From IMG/VR virus record IMGVR_UViG_3300033429_000017, positions 1 through 26,463 of that record: a stretch of 26,463 nucleotides of DNA; one strand, given 5' to 3'. Source of the stretch: a virus. The translations under genes were made by a program, and so were the position numbers. Positions 1 through 6,817 of the stretch are shown piece by piece. Within the stretch, counting starts at the first letter, position 1; each line of letters opens with the position of its first letter. The notes beneath the pieces were generated by a model. The model made no database searches. It had not been told where the DNA came from and saw nothing but the letters and a program-made list of their open reading frames with translations.

Positions 1-1019
1 CCTGCGAGGTCGACACCAGCGGCACGGACGCGAGCCTAGGCCGAGCGGTGCACGACTCAATCCAGGGGTGGATTGACGGAGGCCGCAAGGGCGAACCGGA
101 GGCGCAGCCCTACGCCAACGCGCACGGCGCCGACCCGGCCATGGTGCTCGAGCTGGCGCTGGCGGCGCCGACGGCCCTCGCGCAAATCCGCGAGGACTTG
201 GCGGCCGCGCAGGCCGAGGTCAAGATTGACGGCGGCGGCGTGCGCGGGCGTATCGATGTCCTCGGCATCAGCGGCAAGGGCAAGGTGCCGCACGCAATAT
301 CAATCATCGATTGGAAAACCGGCCGCGACCCGCAAGCCGGCACCAAAGTGATGCAGCGCCTGGCCTACGCCAGCGCCGCCGAGGCGGTCTACGGCATGCC
401 GGCGCAAGGCTACATCTACGCCGCCGAGGCATGGCTGGCGGCGGAGGAATTGATAGAGTCGCGCTTCGACCTCGACACCATCAAGGGTTTCCGTCGCCGC
501 CTCGCCGACCGCCTGGCCTATCCGACGGCGCACCCGGGCGAGCATTGCCGGTACTGCCGGCGGCTGCACCAATGCGCGCCGCGCGACGCCTATCTAAGGT
601 CGGCCGCGGCCGCTCTGGTCGAGGTAGGCGACGCGATGCCGACGGCCGAGGCGCTGGCGGCGGTCTGGGACCAGAGCAGAGCGCTGAAACAAGCCATCGA
701 GAAATATGAGAAAGCGGTCGACCTGGCCATCGAGCCGACCGGTGCGCTCGAGCTACCGGACGGGCGGCGCATCGAGCATATGGTCGTGACGCGCGACCAT
801 ATCGACGCGCGCAAGGCGTGGCCGGTGCTCACCAAGGCCGGGCTCGGCGCGGACGACATCAACCGCGCGCTGACCGTCAGCAAAACCAAGCTGCTCGGCA
901 TGGTATCGGCTCGCGCGGCACGCGGGCGCAAGGTGGCCGAGAAAACAAACCTCGTGACTGCGCTCGACATTGCGGGCGCTATCTCGCGCACGGCCAGCCG
1001 GCGCAAAAGGGTCTCGTAG
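1..1019 (+). CDS. Cas4/DUF2800-like PD-(D/E)XK exonuclease (5' partial)
   Basis: The reading frame is open from base 3 without a start codon, so the gene begins outside the window. The GTG at 48 is internal, because the GRAVHD stretch typical of these nucleases is split by it. Visible motifs are the GxxxH-like segment (nt 39-54), GRIDVLG (nt 247-267) and the catalytic IIDWKTG (nt 303-323). Near the C-terminus lies a CxxCxxxxxC cluster (nt 546-575) of the kind that binds an iron-sulphur cluster in Cas4/AddB nucleases. The product probably resects double-stranded ends to give single strands for the Bet protein encoded next. That pairing is typical of phage recombination modules. The family is clear; the exact subfamily (DUF2800 or generic PDDEXK_1) is a judgement. 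Confidence 0.8.
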   Translation, partial: CEVDTSGTDASLGRAVHDSIQGWIDGGRKGEPEAQPYANAHGADPAMVLELALAAPTALAQIREDLAAAQAEVKIDGGGVRGRIDVLGISGKGKVPHAISIIDWKTGRDPQAGTKVMQRLAYASAAEAVYGMPAQGYIYAAEAWLAAEELIESRFDLDTIKGFRRRLADRLAYPTAHPGEHCRYCRRLHQCAPRDAYLRSAAAALVEVGDAMPTAEALAAVWDQSRALKQAIEKYEKAVDLAIEPTGALELPDGRRIEHMVVTRDHIDARKAWPVLTKAGLGADDINRALTVSKTKLLGMVSARAARGRKVAEKTNLVTALDIAGAISRTASRRKRVS

Positions 1020-1030
1020 GGCGGGCGATA

Positions 1031-1065
1031 CGGCCCTTGCACGGGCCGCGTCCGACTAGTAGGAC
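1031..1065 (+). promoter_or_regulatory. paired hairpins in the leader between exonuclease and Bet genes
   Basis: A 6-bp perfect stem (CGGCCC at 1031-1036 with GGGCCG at 1043-1048) is followed by GTCC/GGAC arms at 1050-1053 and 1062-1065. No T-tract follows, so it is not a standard intrinsic terminator. An A/C-rich unstructured stretch leads to the GGAG ribosome site of Bet. The structure could stabilise or separate the two messages; that is inference. Confidence 0.35.
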
Positions 1066-1105
1066 ACGACCAGAGAAGCAACCAACAACCAACCACGGAG
1101 TGATT

Positions 1106-2089
1106 ATGTCCGACACAAGCCCCGTAGCACTAGCCAAGGTCGAGCCGGAAATCGTCGACGTCCGCCGCAAACTCGAGGACCCGACGCACCTCCAGAAAAT
1201 CAAAGACATCTATTGTCCCGGCGCCGACGACGTCGAATTCGCGCTCTGTATCCAGACCGCGATGCATCTAGGCTTCGACCCGTTCGCGCGCGAAATCTAT
1301 TTTATTCCGATGTGGGACCCCAAGCTGCGGCGCGAGAAATTCATGCCAGTGGTCGCCATCGACGGCCTACGCCTCGCCGCAGAGCGCACCGGGCTCTATG
1401 GCGGCCAGACCGAGCCGCAATGGTGCGGGCCGGATGGCAAGTGGGTCGATGTCTGGCTCGGCGACGGCCCGCCGGCCGCCGCCAAGGTCGGAGTGTATCG
1501 CAGGGACTGGGAGCGCCCGTTATACTGCGTGGTCAGGTATAAGTCGTTCGTGAAGGCCGGAAAGGACGGCAAGCCGCGCGCGCAATGGGCCACGATGCCC
1601 GACCATATGCTGCTGAAATGCTGCGAGGCGCAATGCCTCCGCAAGGCGTTCAGCCGCCAGCTATCGGGCGAGTACGAGGTCAAAGACGCCGAGCCCAACG
1701 AACAGTCCTTGGGTTTTCGCGTGCGCGAGGATCCGCAAGACATCATCAAGCAATTGGCCGAGGCGCCCGACCGCGACGCCCTCGACGAGCTGGCGGCGAA
1801 GGCGGGCCAGCTGCCCGACGAGCACAAAGACGCCGCGCGCGAGGCATGGGCGACGGCACGGGCGCGGGTCGACGACCAGGCGCGCAACGCCGTGAAGTCC
1901 AAGTCCAAGGCGGCGGCCCAGGCGCGGCGCAAGTCGAAGCAAAAGCCGGCCGAGCCGGAGCCCGCGCCAGCGGTCAGCGCGCACGACTACGGCCCGGACG
2001 CGATGACCCAGGCCGAGCTGGCGGCGGTCGAGGCGTCGGCGGCTGAGACCGCCGGATTTGGCTTTGGTGAGGAAACCGATGGCGATTGA
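1106..2089 (+). CDS. bet: Bet/RecT-family single-strand annealing protein
   Basis: The product (327 residues) is a phage recombination protein of the Bet/RecT family, which coats single-stranded DNA and anneals complementary strands in recombination-dependent repair and replication. The N-terminal 200 residues carry the family signature: a segment reading LCIQTAMHLGFDPFAREIYF, then PVVAIDGLRLAAERTG, and later CCEAQCLRKAFSRQ. The C-terminal 100 residues are charged and low in complexity (Ala, Lys, Pro, Glu), as usual for the tail that contacts host SSB or the partner nuclease. The start is ATG at 1106 with GGAG seven bases upstream. It lies 86 bp behind the exonuclease gene and overlaps the next gene by 11 bp. 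Confidence 0.92.
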   Translation: MSDTSPVALAKVEPEIVDVRRKLEDPTHLQKIKDIYCPGADDVEFALCIQTAMHLGFDPFAREIYFIPMWDPKLRREKFMPVVAIDGLRLAAERTGLYGGQTEPQWCGPDGKWVDVWLGDGPPAAAKVGVYRRDWERPLYCVVRYKSFVKAGKDGKPRAQWATMPDHMLLKCCEAQCLRKAFSRQLSGEYEVKDAEPNEQSLGFRVREDPQDIIKQLAEAPDRDALDELAAKAGQLPDEHKDAAREAWATARARVDDQARNAVKSKSKAAAQARRKSKQKPAEPEPAPAVSAHDYGPDAMTQAELAAVEASAAETAGFGFGEETDGD

Positions 2090-2303
2090 CCGAGCACAAA
2101 TCAACCGGCGATTTTGGCCCAGCGAGCTGACGAAAGCGCAGCACGAGGATTGCGACGAGCTGCGCCACGCCGCCGAGGCGTTTGCGGAGGAAATCATAGG
2201 GCGCACGCCTGCCTCGCGCGAACAGAGCCTGGCCCTGACGCAGCTCGAGCAGGCGTCTTTCTGGGCCGTCGCCAGCATTGCGCGCCACCAAACAACAGAT
2301 TAG
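2079..2303 (+). CDS. Acb2/Tad1 hairpin-domain-like small protein (candidate anti-CBASS/anti-Thoeris sponge)
   Basis: The 74-residue product starts at ATG 2079, with GAGG six bases upstream, and overlaps the end of the Bet gene. From memory it matches the Acb2/Tad1 hairpin family (formerly DUF7681). It has an N-terminal helix around residues 20-41 and then PASREQSLALTQLEQASFW at residues 44-62, continuing AVASIAR. This corresponds to the family pattern of SREKSLALTKLEEA followed by a W and IAR. Known members bind cyclic oligonucleotides or cyclic ADP-ribose variants and so block CBASS or Thoeris signalling. Location in an early recombination operon suits an anti-defence role. Many family members are untested, so the ligand is unknown. 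The residue match is my own reading, not a search result. Confidence 0.68.
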   Translation: MAIDRAQINRRFWPSELTKAQHEDCDELRHAAEAFAEEIIGRTPASREQSLALTQLEQASFWAVASIARHQTTD

Positions 2304-2908
2304 GCTGCCCTGCCGGTTAGCTCGCCCTTGCCGGTACACCGGGCGCGGTCGTCGCGGGTAACGCGCGGCGCGTTTGCTTCGGCCGCGTCCGGCTGTTATG
2401 GTCTCGGCAGCGGCGAGGCGATGGGTCGATTTTCCGTGGTTGGCGGTCCCCCTGTCGTCTTGCCGCCCGCGCCTTTGGTGCCGCTGGCCCTGCAAAAAAA
2501 ACTCCTTGTTAGCTTTACGTCTCCAGCGGCACCGCCCTATTTGCTTGCCGTCGCGGTCTGTGTATACTCCTGCGCCGTTGGGTCGCAGTGCCGAATCCAA
2601 CACGGCGATTGAGTTGCCGGCGCCGACGCCCTAACCCGCGGCCCAGCTTAGTCGGCGCCGGTTCAATCGTTACGCCGTGTCGCGTTCTGCGACGCGTTAT
2701 ATTCAATCATCATCGTGACGCACCGAGCAACAGACGCCAGACAGAAAAACGACACGCACGATTTGCACGCAACTCGGGACGCTGATATGGGCCTCGCGTG
2801 CGTTATGAGGTCCTCGAAATGCTCGACTGAACCGCCGCAGGCCGGGGCGCGGACCCATCATAGCGCACAACTTTGAGCGCTCCGGCCTGCGACGATTATC
2901 GAGGCGAT
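2304..2908 (+). other. 605-base stretch without a convincing gene
   Basis: Short open frames here on both strands are arginine/proline-rich and lack good ribosome sites, so I call none of them. Visible elements are a candidate promoter at 2541-2568, a CCGGT-AC-ACCGG inverted repeat at 2331-2342, a GTCGC/GCGAC hairpin at 2679-2693 and a run of eight A at 2493-2500. No tRNA or CRISPR array was seen. The position between the recombination and replication genes fits a regulatory region or a small RNA, but the sequence does not show which. Confidence 0.5.
2541..2568 (+). promoter_or_regulatory. candidate sigma70-type promoter for the replication genes
   Basis: TTGCTT at 2541-2546 and TATACT at 2563-2568 are separated by 16 bases. 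This is the best -35/-10 pair I found in the gap, and it points towards the initiator gene 340 bases downstream. The -35 box is imperfect and the host sigma factor preferences are unknown. Confidence 0.35.
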
Positions 2909-3814
2909 ATGGCTCGCTACCGAACGGTTGATATCCGGATACACAGCGACGAAAAATATCGGAACCTCACCAAGCCCGAACCGTGCGGGCAATATTTGTT
3001 TCTCTATCTATTGATTGGTCCCCACACAGGACCCATTCCTGGGCTTTTTCGGCTGAGCCTCGCAGGCCTGGCCGACGAGCTTGGCTGGACCGTTGAAACC
3101 GTTTCGAAACCGTTTGCGGAATTGTTTCGAAACGGTATGGCGAAGGCCGACTGGGACGCCCGTTTGGTCTGGCTCCCGAACGCGCTGAAGTACAACCCGC
3201 CCGCCAACCCGAACGTGATCAAGGGCTGGGCGAAAGCGTGGGACGAGCTGCCGGAGTGCAGTCTAAAAGACGAAGCATATCGCGCATTTAGCTCATTCTT
3301 GGACGGATACTCGGAACCGTTCCGAAACGGTTTCGAAACGGTTTCGAAACCGTTTGGTAAACCGTTTCGAAAACAGGAACAGGAACAGGAACAGGAACAG
3401 GAAACAAATACTCGTGCAGCCGACGCTGACGCGCCGGGATTGATTGACGCGAAACCGAAAAACGGAAAGAAGCCCAGCGCGGCCGAGGTCGACGCAATCT
3501 GGCAACACTACCGGGCGCATCACCAGCGGGCGGTCGTGACGCTCCGGCGCGGGCGGAAAGAATACCGGCTGATTGAGCGGGCGCTGGAAGACTTCGGCGC
3601 CGATGACGTTCGGAAGGCCATAGACGGATACCATAGGAGCCCATGGCACACCGGGACCAACCCCAGCGGTAAGCAATACCTTGGCATCGACCTAATTCTG
3701 CGCGATGCCTCGAAAATTCAGGCCGGCATCGAGATGGCCGAGCCGCGCTCGAGCGGCGGCGGCCCGCGCACGCTAGTTGACTACCGACCGGGCGCGCACG
3801 ATACAAACCACTGA
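2909..3814 (+). CDS. phage replication initiator with winged-helix domain
   Basis: The product (301 residues) is an O-type replication initiator that would bind the origin and recruit the helicase encoded next. Residues 1-95 (opening MARYRTVDIRI) form a winged-helix DNA-binding domain with LADELGW before the recognition region. Residues 155-166 are a KQEQEQ-type linker, and residues 190-270 are a helical C-terminal domain of the kind seen in phage DnaB-loading proteins. The peptide ETVSKPF occurs twice (63-69 and 143-149) because the gene carries iteron-like DNA repeats in the same frame. I chose ATG 2909 (GAGG four bases before it) over the in-frame TTG at 2873 because the family begins at this motif. 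DnaD-like or O-like subfamily is not resolved. Confidence 0.8.
   Translation: MARYRTVDIRIHSDEKYRNLTKPEPCGQYLFLYLLIGPHTGPIPGLFRLSLAGLADELGWTVETVSKPFAELFRNGMAKADWDARLVWLPNALKYNPPANPNVIKGWAKAWDELPECSLKDEAYRAFSSFLDGYSEPFRNGFETVSKPFGKPFRKQEQEQEQEQETNTRAADADAPGLIDAKPKNGKKPSAAEVDAIWQHYRAHHQRAVVTLRRGRKEYRLIERALEDFGADDVRKAIDGYHRSPWHTGTNPSGKQYLGIDLILRDASKIQAGIEMAEPRSSGGGPRTLVDYRPGAHDTNH
3095..3135 (+). repeat. upstream iteron pair inside the initiator gene
   Basis: GTTTCGAAAC occurs at 3101-3110 and 3124-3133, each flanked by ACCG or CGGT. These copies match the main cluster at 3316-3372 and lie within the winged-helix coding region, about 200 bp upstream of it. They may be additional initiator-binding sites. 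Confidence 0.6.
3316..3403 (+). repeat. iteron cluster plus CAGGAA tract: candidate replication origin
   Basis: Palindromic TTTCGAAA units start at 3331, 3342 and 3365. Degenerate copies start at 3320 and 3353, so four successive units are spaced exactly 11 bp apart (one helical turn). Positions 3336-3355 form a perfect 20-bp palindrome, AAACGGTTTCGAAACCGTTT. Five perfect CAGGAA units follow at 3374-3403, giving a strongly purine-rich strand. Iterons followed by a strand-asymmetric purine-rich tract inside the initiator gene is the layout of the lambda origin in gene O. The repeats are directly visible; origin function is inferred. Confidence 0.7.
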
Positions 3815-3830
3815 AAAAAGGAAAGAAAAA

Positions 3831-5075
3831 ATGGACCCAACCACGGAAACCAGAATCATCGGCGCAGCGTTGTCTGAGCCGGGCCTATGGCTATCACACG
3901 CCGACAGAATCAACGGCGAGCTATTCTCAGCCAACCGGGCCCTTGCCTCGGCGCTCTGCGAGATGCGCGACGCAGGCCAGCCGACCGACCCGCAATCCGT
4001 GCACGCCTGGCTCGGCGCGCGCGGCCGGGGCGTCGCGATGTCGGACTTGCTCGAGCTCGCCGAGCATTCGCCGCTGTCGCCGGAGTCGATGGCGGCAGCC
4101 GTTGCCATGCTGCACAACCAGGCGAAGCGGGCGGCGCTCCACAAGCTAGGCAAAGCGCTGACCGAAACCAGCATCAACAGGCGGTATCATGTCGACGATG
4201 TCATGGCAGAAACCATGTCGACGCTAGCAGCCATCGGCGCGAGGTCGGCGCAGGCGCTGGAGCCTATCGGCGACGGTCTGAAGCGGGTCGTCAAAAACCT
4301 CGGCAAGCCGGTCGAGCGCACGGTGAAGACCGGGATATCAACCATCGACGCGGTAACGGGCGGCTTCAGGCCTGGCCAGCTCGTCGTGCTGGGCGCTAGG
4401 CCGAGCATGGGCAAGACATCGCTGGCGCTCGGCATCACGCGCCAAGCCGCATTGGCTGGCAAAACTGTGGCGTTTTTCAGCCTCGAAATGTCGTCCGACG
4501 ATGTCATTTGTAGGATACTGGCGGACCTAGGCGACGTCGACCTTGGCCGCATCATGCTGCACGACCTGCGCGAGCAGGACTTGACCGCCGTGCTGACGGC
4601 GGCGAACAAGCTACACAAGACCCGCGTTTTCATCGGAGAGAGCACGGACCAAATCGAGGGCGTCTGCACGCAACTCCAGCACCAGCACGGGCTCGACCTG
4701 GTCGTGGTCGATTACCTGCAGCTCATGAGCATCAGGGCCGAGAGTCGCGAGCAGCAAATTGCAACGCTGTCGCGCGGGCTCAAGCAACTGGCCAGGCGTG
4801 CCAAGGCGCCGGTCCTGGTCTTGTCCCAGCTCAACCGCAACTTGGAACAGCGGGTGAGCAAGCGGCCGCAGCTCAGCGACCTGCGCGAGTCCGGCGCCAT
4901 CGAGCAAGACGCCGACGTTGCGATGCTGCTCTGGCGGCGGAGTTACTACGACCCGGACGCGGACCAGACCGAGGCCGAGTTGGTTGTAGCCAAGCATCGC
5001 AACGGACCCGTCGGCGTGGTGCCGCTCGAGTGGGACGAGACGCGGGCCAGGTTCAGCGCGGGAAATCGCCAATGA
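3831..5075 (+). CDS. dnaB: DnaB-type replicative helicase
   Basis: The product (414 residues) is a hexameric ATP-dependent helicase that unwinds the fork during phage replication. Residues 1-100 form the N-terminal helical domain. A linker follows, then the RecA-like domain from about residue 160. It has Walker A GARPSMGKTS (188-197), SLEMS (217-221), Walker B VVVDYLQLM (291-299), LSQLNR (331-336) and the arginine-finger region RPQLSDLRESGAIEQDAD (345-362). The C-terminus ends with KHRNGPVG, normal for the family. Length is slightly below bacterial DnaB (about 450-470). ATG 3831 has an AAAAAGGAAAG ribosome site and lies 16 bp after the initiator gene. The TTG at 3777 would overlap that gene and is less likely. 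Confidence 0.95.
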   Translation: MDPTTETRIIGAALSEPGLWLSHADRINGELFSANRALASALCEMRDAGQPTDPQSVHAWLGARGRGVAMSDLLELAEHSPLSPESMAAAVAMLHNQAKRAALHKLGKALTETSINRRYHVDDVMAETMSTLAAIGARSAQALEPIGDGLKRVVKNLGKPVERTVKTGISTIDAVTGGFRPGQLVVLGARPSMGKTSLALGITRQAALAGKTVAFFSLEMSSDDVICRILADLGDVDLGRIMLHDLREQDLTAVLTAANKLHKTRVFIGESTDQIEGVCTQLQHQHGLDLVVVDYLQLMSIRAESREQQIATLSRGLKQLARRAKAPVLVLSQLNRNLEQRVSKRPQLSDLRESGAIEQDADVAMLLWRRSYYDPDADQTEAELVVAKHRNGPVGVVPLEWDETRARFSAGNRQ

Positions 5076-5287
5076 GGGGCCAATTTCGCGTTTTCAGTCT
5101 GCGACATAGGCCAGGACACCAGGGACGGCAGAAGAGCGGCAAAAAACCGCGCCGCTGCGACGCCTCGAAGGCGCTGGCGACCCCGGTTCGGCCCGGTCTG
5201 CGCGACGGCGTATCGCGGCGCGACGTCGCACGATGCGACTGCGGCCGGTGCCCGAATTGCTGGGCGACCGGCGAGCGCCGCCGATGA
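5072..5287 (+). CDS. small basic protein with cysteine cluster
   Basis: A 71-residue product starts at ATG 5072, which overlaps the helicase stop as ATGA, so it is probably made by translational coupling. The C-terminus holds CDCGRCPNC, four cysteines in nine residues that could bind a metal. The rest is very basic (many Arg and Lys), compatible with nucleic-acid binding. I do not recognise a family. The stop overlaps another ATGA at 5284, which opens a frame across the palindrome array. High GC makes spurious frames common, so confidence is moderate. Confidence 0.5.
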   Translation: MRGQFRVFSLRHRPGHQGRQKSGKKPRRCDASKALATPVRPGLRDGVSRRDVARCDCGRCPNCWATGERRR

Positions 5288-5293
5288 TTGAGT

Positions 5294-5448
5294 TTTTACA
5301 CGACCGTGTAAAAGCTCAGAACGGACGCCGCGACTATTTACACGACTGTGTAAAAGCACGTCCAACCAACCCAAAATACGTAAAGGAAAAACGAGTATTT
5401 ACACGACCGTGTAAAAGCACAGCGCGAGTATTTACACGACCGTGTAAA
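5294..5448 (+). repeat. four-copy palindrome array, TTTACAC-GACY-GTGTAAA
   Basis: Copies occupy 5295-5312, 5337-5354, 5398-5415 and 5431-5448, all in the same orientation, with start-to-start spacings of 42, 61 and 33 bp. Each has perfect 7-bp arms around a GACC or GACT centre, and the only difference between copies is in that centre. Flanks are also shared: GAGTA (or a variant) before and AAGCAC (or AAGCTC) after. The region is more AT-rich than its surroundings. Likely roles are binding sites for a dimeric repressor, an initiator or a partition-type protein. Read as RNA, each copy is a weak AU-rich hairpin. No par or repressor gene is in the window. Confidence 0.85.
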
Positions 5449-5509
5449 AGCACATGGAATCAAGCGCAAATAGGCGCAATCAGCAAAATTGCAACGGGAT
5501 AGGTGAATT

Positions 5510-5857
5510 ATGAATCGTGATATAGAGCATCTGGTCAGGCTGGTGATTTCGGAGATGCGCGACGCCGCCGCGCGCGTCGAGCGTCAGTCCGGCATGCTGC
5601 TGCGCGCGCGTTTGCGTGCGCGTTTCTGGCGCCGCAAGTGGCGCAATGTGAGACGTCGCTGGAAACAGCGCGCCCGCCCGCCGTCCGTGGGGCTCTGCGA
5701 GTGGCGGTCTAAGGAATCAAAATACGGCGTTTTATATTGGGAGTGCCGCTGGTGTGGCGTCACTACCTTGCGACCAACAACGATAAGCGAGCAGCGGCGC
5801 CTCGGTAGACAGTGCCCGGACGCGCCGCAGAACGGAGACGCAGTTGCTGCTGATTGA
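5510..5857 (+). CDS. hypothetical protein with zinc-ribbon-like cysteines
   Basis: The 115-residue product starts at ATG 5510 with AGGTG just upstream. Residues 1-30 are helical. Residues 31-55 are extremely basic (RARLRARFWRRKWRNVRRR), and residues 63-102 hold C63, C79, C82 and C102, with ECRWCG resembling half of a zinc ribbon. A DNA- or RNA-binding role is plausible. It sits directly downstream of the palindrome array and overlaps RusA by 14 bp, so it belongs to the replication/recombination operon. I recognise no family. Confidence 0.7.
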   Translation: MNRDIEHLVRLVISEMRDAAARVERQSGMLLRARLRARFWRRKWRNVRRRWKQRARPPSVGLCEWRSKESKYGVLYWECRWCGVTTLRPTTISEQRRLGRQCPDAPQNGDAVAAD

Positions 5858-6188
5858 AATACCGATGCCGACGCCGTCGCTGAACAGGCTCCAGCGTATG
5901 CACTTCCATGCGCGCAAGCGCTTGCGCGACCAATATGAGCGCATCTGTCGGGCTCGCGCGTCGAGCCTGCACCGCGCGCGGCCGGGCGAGCACAAGTGTA
6001 TTCGCATCGAGCGCCACGCGGCGCGCGAGCTTGACCACGATAATTTCGTCGGCGGATGCAAGCCGCTGGTTGACGCGCTCAACCGCGCCGGCCTGATTTG
6101 GGACGATAACCCAAAGCATCTGCGCGTCGAGTATCGCCAGGTCAAGGCGACCGGCAAAACGGCGCGTACGCTGATTGTGCTGCCCTAG
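5844..6188 (+). CDS. rusA: RusA-family Holliday junction resolvase
   Basis: The product (114 residues, close to E. coli RusA's 120) cuts Holliday junctions made during phage recombination and replication. The active-site pattern is present: LDHDNF with D64 and D66, K73, D77 in VDAL, and WDDNP with D87/D88. These correspond to the acidic pair, lysine and third aspartate of RusA. The start is TTG 5844, supported by GGAG six bases upstream; a later ATG at 5865 would remove the first beta strand. It ends the plus-strand operon, and its TAG stop shares two bases with the stop of the convergent endolysin gene. Confidence 0.9.
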   Translation: MLLIEIPMPTPSLNRLQRMHFHARKRLRDQYERICRARASSLHRARPGEHKCIRIERHAARELDHDNFVGGCKPLVDALNRAGLIWDDNPKHLRVEYRQVKATGKTARTLIVLP

Positions 6189-6817
6189 GGCAGCCGGTGC
6201 CCGGCGTCCTCGAGGCGCCAACGGGCATCGCGGCCAACCCGCTCCGCCATCGTGTCCGTTACCGCCGAGCGGAAGGCGGACATCGACAACCGACCGCCCG
6301 GACACGCCGCGGGCTCGCCCGGCGCCTTGTCGCCGCCGTGCGCCTCTCGGCATTCGCCATGCCCGACAACCGCGCGAGGCGGCAGGCCGAGCATCAGGCA
6401 AAGGTCGGCGCATAGGCTGACCGCCGCGCGCCATTGCTTTTCGCCTGGCGTGTCAACGCGAAAGTCGCCAATCAGGCCGATGCCAATATGCGACGCCGAA
6501 TAGACGCGGGCGTGGTGCCCGATTTCGCCTAGCTCCAGCGCTTGCCAAACCTGGCCGTGCAGGTCGGCGTGGCCACGATCGCCGCCCACAAAAAATGTGT
6601 AGTGGTTTTGATGGCCCGTGGCCTGCGCGACGTCCGGCCAGCGCGGGTCGCGGCCGGTGAATGCGTCGCATATCTCGAGCGCGTCGTGGCCGACGAACAG
6701 GCCGGCCTTTAGGTCGATGCCGCAGCGGTGCAGCATCAGGCCGTTGATTGCGTCGATGCTCCGAGGCTGGGCTTTGTGGTCGCGCACGCGGTCGATGATG
6801 ACCTCGACGGCGGGCAT
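6185..6817 (-). CDS. endolysin: N-acetylmuramoyl-L-alanine amidase (Amidase_2/PGRP fold)
   Basis: The product (210 residues) would cleave the amide bond between MurNAc and L-alanine in peptidoglycan to lyse the host. Candidate zinc ligands are H30 (LMLHRCG), H153 (VVGHGE) and C172 (ACPGG), with K164 in the catalytic position. The middle has HYTFFVGGDRG and ASHIGIGLIGDF, typical of the fold. There is no signal peptide, so export would depend on a holin. I chose ATG 6817, which overlaps the preceding stop as TGATG; GTG codons at 6844 and 6838 are in frame but have no ribosome site. It is the last gene of the late operon and lies about 7.5 kb from the holin and spanin genes. Confidence 0.85.
   Translation of the reverse strand: MPAVEVIIDRVRDHKAQPRSIDAINGLMLHRCGIDLKAGLFVGHDALEICDAFTGRDPRWPDVAQATGHQNHYTFFVGGDRGHADLHGQVWQALELGEIGHHARVYSASHIGIGLIGDFRVDTPGEKQWRAAVSLCADLCLMLGLPPRAVVGHGECREAHGGDKAPGEPAACPGGRLSMSAFRSAVTDTMAERVGRDARWRLEDAGHRLP

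Noticed and set aside
2485-2515. Intrinsic terminator on the minus strand at a run of T.
   Set aside because: No GC-rich hairpin precedes the T-run in the direction of transcription.
2641-2700. tRNA, because of a GGTTCAATC T-loop-like stretch.
   Set aside because: The bases on either side do not pair as a T-stem, and no acceptor or anticodon arm could be drawn.
5294-5448. CRISPR array.
   Set aside because: Repeats are 18-28 bp with very uneven spacers of about 15-43 bp, are full palindromes, and have no cas genes nearby.
5284-5502. A 72-residue open frame starting in an ATGA overlap and running through the palindrome array.
   Set aside because: The four palindromes are read in two different frames (FLHDRVKA/YLHDCVKA, then VFTRPCKST twice), so coding does not explain the repeats. 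There is no family resemblance and the array explains the sequence better. It remains possible but unsupported.
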